NCBI GenBank assembly: GCA_002840435.1
Contig: PHAT01000011.1
Coordinates: 1 to 33,603 of the forward strand
Length of the DNA: 33,603 bases
Direction of reading: 5' to 3'
DNA from: Deltaproteobacteria bacterium HGW-Deltaproteobacteria-6
Lineage (GTDB): Bacteria > Desulfobacterota > Syntrophia > Syntrophales > Smithellaceae
The notes under the pieces were generated by a model. The model made no database searches, had not been told where the DNA came from, and saw only the letters and a list, made by a program, of their open reading frames with translations. Below, piece after piece: positions 1 to 7,266 of this stretch (the first letter of the stretch is position 1; each line of letters opens with the position of its first letter). The position numbers and the translations under genes are program-made.

Positions 1-1798
1 CTGTCCAGATCAGCGCCAGACCGGCGTTGGCCAGATTGCGGTATTGGACTTCTTTCTCCAGCAACTCCTGCTCTTTGAGCTTGCGGTCGGTGATGTCCAG
101 TATGAAAGCGGCAATCTGTTCATCCGGGCCCGGCAGCCTCGTGAGCGTGATTAAGATCGGAACACGGGTTCCATCGGGCCGGATATATTCCTTCTCATAG
201 GATGTGCCGGCTTCCAGTTTGCCGAGCGCTGCGATAGCTTTCTCATCGGCTTGCAGCCATTCGGGCGGTGTGATGGCGCGCCAATCCACTTTGCCGGATT
301 CAAAATCCCGACGCGCAAATCCGATCAGGTTCAAGTAGTAATCATTGGCTTCCAGAACCTTTCCGGAGGCCTCGGCAATAATCATCCCGACGATATTGGA
401 GTCCATGAACCGCCGGACGCGATCATAGGCCAGACGCATATTTTCTTCAGCTTTAATGCGTTCACTGATGTCCACGATGGTGGTTATGAAAAAGAGAGGT
501 TCACGCTGCCGGTCGCGCTGAATGGCCACGCTGATATCCGCCCAGATGTATGATCCGTTTTTATGGAGATAGCGCTTGATAAAACGGATGGAGTCCTGCT
601 CGCCGTTCAGCAGCAAATTCAAATGGCTTTGTATGGCGTCAATATCTTCCGGCGGCGTAACGTCCTGCCATTTCATGTTTCTCATCTCGTCTTCGGCATA
701 GCCCAGCATATCGCAGTAAGCTTTGTTGACATTTATTTCACCCGTCGGAAGTGTAATCGATTTTCCGACACTGGCCGCTTCGAAGACCAGCCTGAATTTC
801 TCTTCACTCCGGCGCAGGGCGGCTTCGGCTTTCTTCCGGAAGGCAATTTCCCGGAAAAGCTTCCAGTTCCAGGCGCCCATTCCCAGCAGAATTATGGCAA
901 ATACGGCCAGCGCATACCAAAGCAGGGTATAGTCGAAGCCATGCTCGTAACGGATGGGCAGCCATTTCCGGTAGATATCGTTACGCTGGGTTTGAGAAAT
1001 GGAATCGAGTGCCTTTTGCAGGATTCCCGCCAGTGGCGCCCAGTCAAGGCGTACAGCCATGGATTGGGCATTAACATAGGGAGTCTCTCCGGCGATTTTG
1101 AGGTTCGCCATTTTCAGTTTCGCCATGTAATAACCAACCACCAGCATATTATCGATGTAGGCAAAAACATCGCCGCGCTGCAGCGCTTTCAGGCCTTCCT
1201 CGACGGTCTTAACCCGGACGAGTTGAACGGTGGGAAAATCCCTCGGAATCCAGTCCGTAACCGCATAGCCATCAACCACGGCGACCTTTTTTCCCTCCAG
1301 TTCATGCATGCCGTCCAGGTACGTGACATCCGCATGGGCGACAATGACAATCGGGATTTTCATGTAAGGCCGGGTAAATGCCCAGAACTTTTCCCGTTCA
1401 GGCGTCACGGCCACGGACGTGGTCATATCAATATCTCCACGTTTCAGCCGGGCATAGGCTTCCTGCCAGGTAAGGCCCCGGATGCGCTCAAATTTCATAT
1501 TCAGCATTTCTTCGATGAGCGCCAGATAATCCCCGGCCATACCGACAAACTCTCCTTTTTCATCGGCAAACTCCACCGGCGGCCATCCCGGGTCCTGAAC
1601 CACCCGGATAACGGGATGAGCGGCAAGCCAGGCGCGTTCGTCCGCCGTCAATTTTTGAAGAAAGGCAGGCGAAGCCGCAGGAGCCGTATTACCCTGGTCC
1701 GCCCGTGCTGCAGGGGCAATGCCCGCAAACCCGATGAAGAGCAACAGCAGCACAACGGCTGCAAGCCCCGGGCGATTTCTTCTTTGTTGAAAACCCAT
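1..1798 (-). CDS. Periplasmic-binding-domain PAS sensor protein (3' end outside window)
   Basis: The reading frame is open from the ATG at 1798 to the window edge, about 599 codons, so the C-terminus is missing. An AGAAGGG Shine-Dalgarno lies just upstream. In order: a signal peptide (residues 1-34, ending near ARA), a family-3 solute-binding (amino-acid-binding type) domain at about 45-280 with the usual RVVQDPGWPP and RGDIDM stretches, one membrane segment near 290-310 (LLWYALAVFAIILLGMGAW), then PAS domains beginning EEKFRLVFEAA and RRFMDSNIVGMII and the start of a third (YRNLANAGLALIWT). The likely role is sensing a small periplasmic ligand and signalling inward. Whether a histidine kinase or other output follows cannot be seen. 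It is the last visible gene of the minus-strand sensory operon, separated from the preceding gene by a repeat. The first PAS resembles the first PAS of the gene at 7267-9921. Confidence 0.85.
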   Translation of the reverse strand, partial: MGFQQRRNRPGLAAVVLLLLFIGFAGIAPAARADQGNTAPAASPAFLQKLTADERAWLAAHPVIRVVQDPGWPPVEFADEKGEFVGMAGDYLALIEEMLNMKFERIRGLTWQEAYARLKRGDIDMTTSVAVTPEREKFWAFTRPYMKIPIVIVAHADVTYLDGMHELEGKKVAVVDGYAVTDWIPRDFPTVQLVRVKTVEEGLKALQRGDVFAYIDNMLVVGYYMAKLKMANLKIAGETPYVNAQSMAVRLDWAPLAGILQKALDSISQTQRNDIYRKWLPIRYEHGFDYTLLWYALAVFAIILLGMGAWNWKLFREIAFRKKAEAALRRSEEKFRLVFEAASVGKSITLPTGEINVNKAYCDMLGYAEDEMRNMKWQDVTPPEDIDAIQSHLNLLLNGEQDSIRFIKRYLHKNGSYIWADISVAIQRDRQREPLFFITTIVDISERIKAEENMRLAYDRVRRFMDSNIVGMIIAEASGKVLEANDYYLNLIGFARRDFESGKVDWRAITPPEWLQADEKAIAALGKLEAGTSYEKEYIRPDGTRVPILITLTRLPGPDEQIAAFILDITDRKLKEQELLEKEVQYRNLANAGLALIWT

Positions 1799-1810
1799 GG
1801 AGAATTCCCT

Positions 1811-1970
1811 TCTCGTGTTTCGTCATTCGTCGTTCGTAGTTCGTGAGGCCCCACGCGGGTGACGCGAGCATTGTTCGTTTTTTACGAGATACGAACGACG
1901 TGATACCACCCTGCGGGTGGTAAGCGAGCTACGTCCTTATCGTTTCACGAACCACGAGATACGTCTTTCG
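1811..1970. repeat. Dispersed palindrome-rich repeat, copy A
   Basis: This intergenic stretch is built of short words such as CGTCGTTCGTAG, ACGAGATACG and ACGAACGACG in both orientations. A hairpin around 1902-1927 pairs CCACCC with GGGTGG. The same words and the same hairpin recur, inverted, at 11541-11640. The repeat runs into the 3' end of the neighbouring sensor gene, supplying its last codons and TGA stop. No transposase is nearby. Confidence 0.7.
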
Positions 1971-3453
1971 TTGTCTCCAGCTCCGCAATCCGCTTTTTGA
2001 GTTCGGCCATTTTCAGTTCCCTGCCCACAAAGACCTTATTGGTTTCTTCAAGCTGGGCGATGGTTTGTTTCAGTTCAGCCGTTCGCTCCTGAACCTTCTG
2101 CTCCAGTTCGAAGTTGAGCTGATGGATTTGCTCCTCCGCCAGCTTGCGCTCGGTGACATCTCTGAACATCCCGACCAGACATTCTTCCCCGTCGAAAATA
2201 AGCGGAGAAGAGCTGATATCGGCGAAAAATACCGTCTTGTCTTTTCTCATGACCGGAATATTCCGCGCGGTTAATATTTCTTTTCTCCGCAGCATTTCAA
2301 AGTGACGGATGACGTGCGGGAGGGATTCTTCGGGATGAATATCAGACACTCCCAGCTTCAAAATTTCTTCCGTCGTATAACCCAGCATCTCACATATTTT
2401 CCGGTTAGCCATGGAGAGCCTTTGATCGCCAATTCGAGCGATAAGAATTCCATCGGATGCGGAATCAAAGATGGTTCTGAACTTGAGTTCCGCTTCTTTA
2501 AGCGCGGCTTCCGCTTTCTTTCGTTCCGTGATATCGCGAATGATCATGCTTGTGCGGTCCTGATGCTCCCGATCCTGGAACAGCGCCGTGGATACCTCCC
2601 CCGGAAACGTCGACCCGTCTTTACGCAGAAAGGTCAGTTCACCGGTAAATTTACCGGTCCGGGCCCGTTCCGCAAGCGCCGCGGCCAGGCGCGGGTCCGT
2701 GTTATCCAGAATTCCCGCGCGTCCCGCGGTTTTGATTTCGTCCTCGCTTCTGCCGAAAATGCGGCAGGCGGCAGGATTGGCGGCGAGAATTTCCCCGTCC
2801 GGAGTCGTAAGCAGGATGGCATCGTAACTGGAATTGAATAAAAGCCGGTAGCGCTCCTCGCTTTCGTCCAGCACGGCGGCGGCCTGAATGGTGGAGAGAT
2901 GGTCCGAAAGAACGGTGCCGGCCAGAATGGTCGCCAGCGGATATAGCAGGAGAATGGGAAGACCCAGACGTTTGAATGTTGCCAGCCAAACGCCCTCGGG
3001 CAGCGTGACCATCAGGGCCACCATTACCGCATGAACGGCAAGTCCCATGCTGTACAGGCGAAGGATCGACGGCGGCGAAATGAAGGGCTTGAAGCGATAG
3101 TAAGCCACAAGGCCGATGATTGATGACTCCAGAATGACCAGAACGCCCATCGCCGTGCCGATGCCGCCCAGCGCGACACGGCAGGCAAGAACGATGGCGC
3201 AGGACACAGCGGCTGTCCAGGGTCCGAAAAACAGGGCGCAAAGGCTGAGCATGACGGAGCGGCCGTCGAAAATCAGTCCCTGACCCAGATTGAGCGGCCG
3301 CAGCATGCCGAGTACGGCCACGCTGCCGAACAAAACACCCTGAAGCAGAACACCCGTGCGGGTATCCCGGGGCCAGCGCCTGTCGATGAACCCGGAGATT
3401 ACGCTCAAGGCCACCAGAAGCGCCAGATTCAAAATCAAGTCGAGATAAACCAT
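1945..3453 (-). CDS. 5TM-type membrane PAS-PAS sensor without kinase domain
   Basis: A 502-residue protein. Residues 1-190 hold several membrane segments and the motif GLIFDGRSVMLSLCALFFGP, which resembles the 5TM receptor domain of LytS-type kinases. PAS 1 is at about 200-312 and PAS 2 at about 322-438, then a coiled coil to the end. The tail at about 472-493 (NKVFVGRELKMAELKKRIAE) is shared with two neighbouring proteins. No HisKA, HATPase, GGDEF or EAL domain is present, so any output must come through a partner. The start is the ATG at 3453 with AAAGGGGGG upstream. The last eight residues or so come from the flanking repeat. PAS 1 is close to the PAS of the gene at 3532 (both have GELTFLRKDG and TSMIIRDI), which suggests local duplication. 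The ligand is unknown. Confidence 0.85.
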   Translation of the reverse strand: MVYLDLILNLALLVALSVISGFIDRRWPRDTRTGVLLQGVLFGSVAVLGMLRPLNLGQGLIFDGRSVMLSLCALFFGPWTAAVSCAIVLACRVALGGIGTAMGVLVILESSIIGLVAYYRFKPFISPPSILRLYSMGLAVHAVMVALMVTLPEGVWLATFKRLGLPILLLYPLATILAGTVLSDHLSTIQAAAVLDESEERYRLLFNSSYDAILLTTPDGEILAANPAACRIFGRSEDEIKTAGRAGILDNTDPRLAAALAERARTGKFTGELTFLRKDGSTFPGEVSTALFQDREHQDRTSMIIRDITERKKAEAALKEAELKFRTIFDSASDGILIARIGDQRLSMANRKICEMLGYTTEEILKLGVSDIHPEESLPHVIRHFEMLRRKEILTARNIPVMRKDKTVFFADISSSPLIFDGEECLVGMFRDVTERKLAEEQIHQLNFELEQKVQERTAELKQTIAQLEETNKVFVGRELKMAELKKRIAELETTKDVSRGS

Positions 3454-3487
3454 GTCCCCCCTTTAAAGAATAATTACGGCGATCCTC

Positions 3488-3522
3488 AATCGTTGTAATC
3501 GTCTTTTAAAATCGCTGTAATC
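3488..3522. repeat. Pair of 13-bp direct repeats between two operon genes
   Basis: AATCGTTGTAATC at 3488-3500 and AATCGCTGTAATC at 3510-3522 differ at one base. Their starts are 22 bp apart, about two helical turns. They fill the 78-base gap between the response regulator and the 5TM sensor gene. A protein-binding site is possible but unproven. Confidence 0.35.
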
Positions 3523-3531
3523 TTTCCCTAA

Positions 3532-4623
3532 TCACGTTTTTCCCTCCAGCTCAGCGATTCTTTTCTTGAGTTCCATCATCTTCAGCTCCCTGCCCACGAA
3601 TACCCGGTTCAGATCTTCCAGCTGGGCGATGGTGCTGCGCAGTTCGGCTGTCCGTTCACCGATTCTCTTTTCCAGATCTTCGTTGAGCTTGCGGATTTCT
3701 TCGAGCGCCGCCTCCTTCTGGGACTCCGCCTGTTTACGCCCGCTGATATCACGGATAATCATGCTGGTTTTGAGCTTGCCTTCGGCGTCTCTGAAAATAA
3801 CGGAAGATATTTCGCCCGGAAACTTCGTGCCGTCTTTGCGCAGGAAAGTGAGTTCGCCGGCAAATCTTCCCGTCCGCTCCCGTTCTTCCAGCGCTTTCGG
3901 CAACCGCGGATCGGAAGCATCAACAACACCGTCTCTGCCTATCCTGCATATCTCAGCTTCACTCCTCGCGAAAATACGGCAGGCTGCCGGGTTGGCTTTC
4001 AGGATATTCCCGCCCGGTTCCGTCAGCAATACGCCATCCATACTGTTTTCAAATAAAGAACGATACCGTTCCTCGCTTTCCCGCAGGGAAAATTCAGCCT
4101 GTTTTCTTGACGCAATTTCAGCTTCCAGCGCCGAGTTGACCTCTTCGAGCTTCAGCATCTTATGTTCCAGTTTGCGGATCAGGGCTTCGTTGTACTCCTT
4201 GAGCACAACTTCCTCCGTATTCTGTTCCCGAGGTAAACTTGATTTTCCGTCTCTATTGGCCATCAGGACCGGCTCAATCCGGTTCAGAAATTCCGCAGGC
4301 TCCGTCGGTTTGACGATGAACGCATCCGCGCCCATGTTGAGCGCGAGTTTCTCGTCTCTCGGATCGGTATAGGTCGCCGTATAGAAGATGAAAGGGATAT
4401 GCCGCAGCTGCTCGTCCTTTTTTAGAATTCTGCAAAAGGTAAAACCATCCATTTCCGGCATCAGGATATCCGATATGACCATATCCGGCACGTTGGCCCG
4501 CACCTGAGCCAGAGCTTCGCTGCCGTTATGCGCCTCTTCGACTGTGTAGCCCTGGCCTGTAAGCAGCATGCGCAGAAGATAGAGATTTTCATCATTATCA
4601 TCGACGATTAAAATATGCTTCAT
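3532..4623 (-). CDS. Response regulator REC-PAS protein
   Basis: A 363-residue soluble protein. The receiver domain is at 1-118, with acidic pair D8/D9, phosphoacceptor D52 (ISDILMPEMDG), switch T82 and K105, so all expected residues are present. A coiled linker (about 140-180) leads to one PAS domain (about 183-300) and a C-terminal coiled coil ending RVFVGRELKMMELKKRIAEL. There is no DNA-binding, cyclase or kinase output domain. The ATG overlaps the TGA of the upstream histidine kinase gene (ATGA), which implies translational coupling and suggests that kinase is the phosphodonor. The shared C-terminal coil hints that it may pair with, or compete for, the same partner as the kinase-less neighbours. 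That last point is inference. Confidence 0.9.
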   Translation of the reverse strand: MKHILIVDDNDENLYLLRMLLTGQGYTVEEAHNGSEALAQVRANVPDMVISDILMPEMDGFTFCRILKKDEQLRHIPFIFYTATYTDPRDEKLALNMGADAFIVKPTEPAEFLNRIEPVLMANRDGKSSLPREQNTEEVVLKEYNEALIRKLEHKMLKLEEVNSALEAEIASRKQAEFSLRESEERYRSLFENSMDGVLLTEPGGNILKANPAACRIFARSEAEICRIGRDGVVDASDPRLPKALEERERTGRFAGELTFLRKDGTKFPGEISSVIFRDAEGKLKTSMIIRDISGRKQAESQKEAALEEIRKLNEDLEKRIGERTAELRSTIAQLEDLNRVFVGRELKMMELKKRIAELEGKT

Positions 4624-7244
4624 GACGTGGTTCCTCCCTTTAACGGCAGGGTGAAGGTAAAGGTGCTGCCCTTTTCCCAGACACTGGCGGCGCTTATTTC
4701 ACCGCCCATTAAATCGGCCAGACGCCGGCAGATAGCGAGCCCCAAACCTGTTCCTTCACTCTTTCGCGCGATGCCCGTGTCCAGTTGCCGAAACGGTTGA
4801 AAGAGTTCCCGCAGATCTTCAGGGCGGATGCCGATTCCCGTGTCAGAGACGCTGATTTGCACGGCAGGCACGGGATTTGACGTCCGGTCCGCGAAGGCCG
4901 GCCGGTATCCCGGGATCACCGCCGCGGACAATGTGATTATGCCCTGCTCCGTAAACTTGACGGCATTGGAAAGCAGGTTGAGCAGAACCTGTTCGACGCG
5001 GCGCTCATCGCCAACGGCTTCACCCACATCCGGCCCGATGCTGACGTTCAGGGTAAGGGCTTTTTTCGCGGCTGAAGGCGCCACCGTGGCTGCGGCTTTC
5101 TCAATCACGGCACGCAGGTCGAAAGGCTCGGCATACACTTTATACTGACCGGCCTCGATCTTGGATATGTCGAGCACATCGTTGATGAGCGATAAAAGAT
5201 GCTGTGAGCTGCCCTTTACCATCCCCAACTGCTTTCTTTGCTCGTCGGTGAGGGGACCCGCGAAGCCCTGCAGGATGATCCCGGTAAAGCCGATGATCGA
5301 ATTAAGCGGCGTGCGGAGTTCATGGGACATCGCCGCCAGGAAAGCGGATTTGATGCGGTCAGCCGCTTCGGCGCGCTCTTTGGCCACAGCCAGCTCATCC
5401 AGCGTTTTCCGGAGGGATTCTTCCATGATTTTGCGCTTGGTAATATCATTGCCTACGGACAGGATTTCCGTCAATGTGCCCGATTCATCGAAGATCGGTT
5501 TGTTCGTCCAGGCAATCCAGACCTTTTCGCCGTTTTTCCTGATATTTTCATTTTCATTAAAGGTATGTGTTTCGGGATTGCGGATAATATCCTCGATAAG
5601 CCAGGCAAGGTCTCGTCCTGACGATTCCAGAACCGGAACGATGGAACCCAGGATGTTCCGGCCGATGATTTCCGACTCGGCAAAACCGAAAAATTTCTGA
5701 GCGTAGGCATTGAAAAAAGTAATGGATCCGTCGGGGCCCCATCTCAAAATGATGCTGTTGGCGCTTTCGACAAGGTCGCGGTACTTTTTTTCGCTTTGCA
5801 GCAGGGCTGTTCTGACGATGTCTCTCTCTTCTATTTGCCGGACCAGCTGTTCGTTGGCGGCAACCAGCGAAGCGCTTCGTTCTTTAACAATTTCTTCGAG
5901 ATGCTCTTTGTAATCTTTCAATTCGCGCTCGGCGACTTTGCGGTCCGTGATGTCCCGTATGGATTCTATCGCGCCGGAGATGTTTCCTTCGCCGTCGATC
6001 AGGACTGATGCCGCGCCGGAGAGGTAGCGGTTGAGCTGAGTATTATATCGTTCAGCGTGCAATGTGTTCTCTCTTTTCTCCAGATAGTCGTAAGTTTCCA
6101 ACCGGGCCGGGTCGCTTTCTTTCATGACCAGATCAATCAGGATGGGACGGCGTTCTCCGAAAAAGGGGATGGCATATTCGTAATCGCATTTCCCGATCAT
6201 GTCTTTTTTGGATATGCCGCTCAAAACCTCCATCGCTCGGTTCCAGGCAATGACCTTTCCACGGGTATCGACGGCGAACGTCGCATCAGGGAGGAATTCA
6301 ATAATGTCATACAACTGCTTCCGGGCGGTAGAGCGGGACTTCTCTGATTCACTCCGTTCGTGCGTCAGCACCGATAAACAAAGCGTAATGATGGAAATGA
6401 CCCCGATATAGGTTTGAAGATAAAGGAGCGATTTTTGTGAGAGCTGACCGGTGAGAGAACCGGCGCCGCCGATGATGGAGAGAATCGCAATTCCTGAAAC
6501 CAGGATTACGGCCGCCGCCGAATACAAGCGCCCGAATCTTAATGCAATCCAGACCAGGGGAGGAATAATCAGGTAATCCAGCTGATAATCGTAACCGAAG
6601 ATCACACCCGTCGTTATCATCAAAACGACAAATACCATTACCGCTTCGATTAACTGTGCTCCGGTAATCGTTTGCGGCACCTTTTTTGTAAGCATGATGA
6701 TCATCGGGGAAATGATCAATATTCCGGCGGCATCGCCCAACCACCAGGTAAGCCACATTTGAGAGGCAACCGGCCATTGCCCGGTAGCCAGACAAAAGCT
6801 TACGACCCCGATCGAGGGACTGACCAGGGTGGCAAGCAGGCTTCCGAAAATAATGAAAACGAAGAGCTCTCTAATCGTGTTAAAGGGGTTTTCAGTTGCG
6901 GCAAAACGCCTGATGAACCAGGCTCCGATCAATCCCTCAAGCATGTTGCCGAAGGCGGTGGTGAGAGACGCCGCAAGATAGTACGCAGGTGCAAGACCTG
7001 CGCCTTTCAGGGCAAGCACATTGGCGAAAAAGGCGCCGACGAAAACCGCCGGCCCCATCTTGTATCCCCAGAGCAGAACAACAGCCAGAGCAATGCCGGA
7101 GGGCGGCCAGACGGATGTGGCGTTGGTGTTGCCGACGGCCAGCAGCAAGGACAACCTGGCCGTTATAAAATAGATAACGGCCGCGGCAATCATCATACCG
7201 CCGAAACGCAGACTGATGTTTGTTTCTCCGCTTTCTGCTTTCAT
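4620..7244 (-). CDS. MASE1-PAS-PAS sensor histidine kinase
   Basis: About 874 residues and the only visible kinase of the operon. The N-terminal membrane domain (about 10-300) matches MASE1, with the typical NATSVWPPSGIALA and WWLGDAAGILIISP stretches. Two PAS domains follow (about 310-440 and 485-608), each followed by a coiled linker. The HisKA H-box is AMSHELRTPLN with H641, and the HATPase has N (NLLSNAVKFT), G1 (DTGIG), F and G2 (GTGLGLAI) boxes intact. It is therefore a competent inner-membrane kinase; the stimulus is unknown. A GTG at 7250 is also possible, but the ATG at 7244 sits 5 bases after AGCAGG and is preferred. It starts 22 bases after the upstream sensor gene and overlaps the downstream response regulator gene by 4 bases. 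Confidence 0.93.
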   Translation of the reverse strand: MKAESGETNISLRFGGMMIAAAVIYFITARLSLLLAVGNTNATSVWPPSGIALAVVLLWGYKMGPAVFVGAFFANVLALKGAGLAPAYYLAASLTTAFGNMLEGLIGAWFIRRFAATENPFNTIRELFVFIIFGSLLATLVSPSIGVVSFCLATGQWPVASQMWLTWWLGDAAGILIISPMIIMLTKKVPQTITGAQLIEAVMVFVVLMITTGVIFGYDYQLDYLIIPPLVWIALRFGRLYSAAAVILVSGIAILSIIGGAGSLTGQLSQKSLLYLQTYIGVISIITLCLSVLTHERSESEKSRSTARKQLYDIIEFLPDATFAVDTRGKVIAWNRAMEVLSGISKKDMIGKCDYEYAIPFFGERRPILIDLVMKESDPARLETYDYLEKRENTLHAERYNTQLNRYLSGAASVLIDGEGNISGAIESIRDITDRKVAERELKDYKEHLEEIVKERSASLVAANEQLVRQIEERDIVRTALLQSEKKYRDLVESANSIILRWGPDGSITFFNAYAQKFFGFAESEIIGRNILGSIVPVLESSGRDLAWLIEDIIRNPETHTFNENENIRKNGEKVWIAWTNKPIFDESGTLTEILSVGNDITKRKIMEESLRKTLDELAVAKERAEAADRIKSAFLAAMSHELRTPLNSIIGFTGIILQGFAGPLTDEQRKQLGMVKGSSQHLLSLINDVLDISKIEAGQYKVYAEPFDLRAVIEKAAATVAPSAAKKALTLNVSIGPDVGEAVGDERRVEQVLLNLLSNAVKFTEQGIITLSAAVIPGYRPAFADRTSNPVPAVQISVSDTGIGIRPEDLRELFQPFRQLDTGIARKSEGTGLGLAICRRLADLMGGEISAASVWEKGSTFTFTLPLKGGTTS

Positions 7245-7266
7245 AAGCACCTGCTAATCTTTTAAA

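Noticed and set aside
563-1846. Long plus-strand open frame of 427 codons
   Set aside because: It mirrors the minus-strand binding-domain PAS gene. The antisense frame gives recognisable signal peptide, solute-binding and PAS sequences; the plus frame gives none.
3566-4372. Plus-strand open frame of 268 codons, serine- and arginine-rich
   Set aside because: It is antisense to the REC-PAS gene, whose motifs are complete; composition is typical of a shadow frame.
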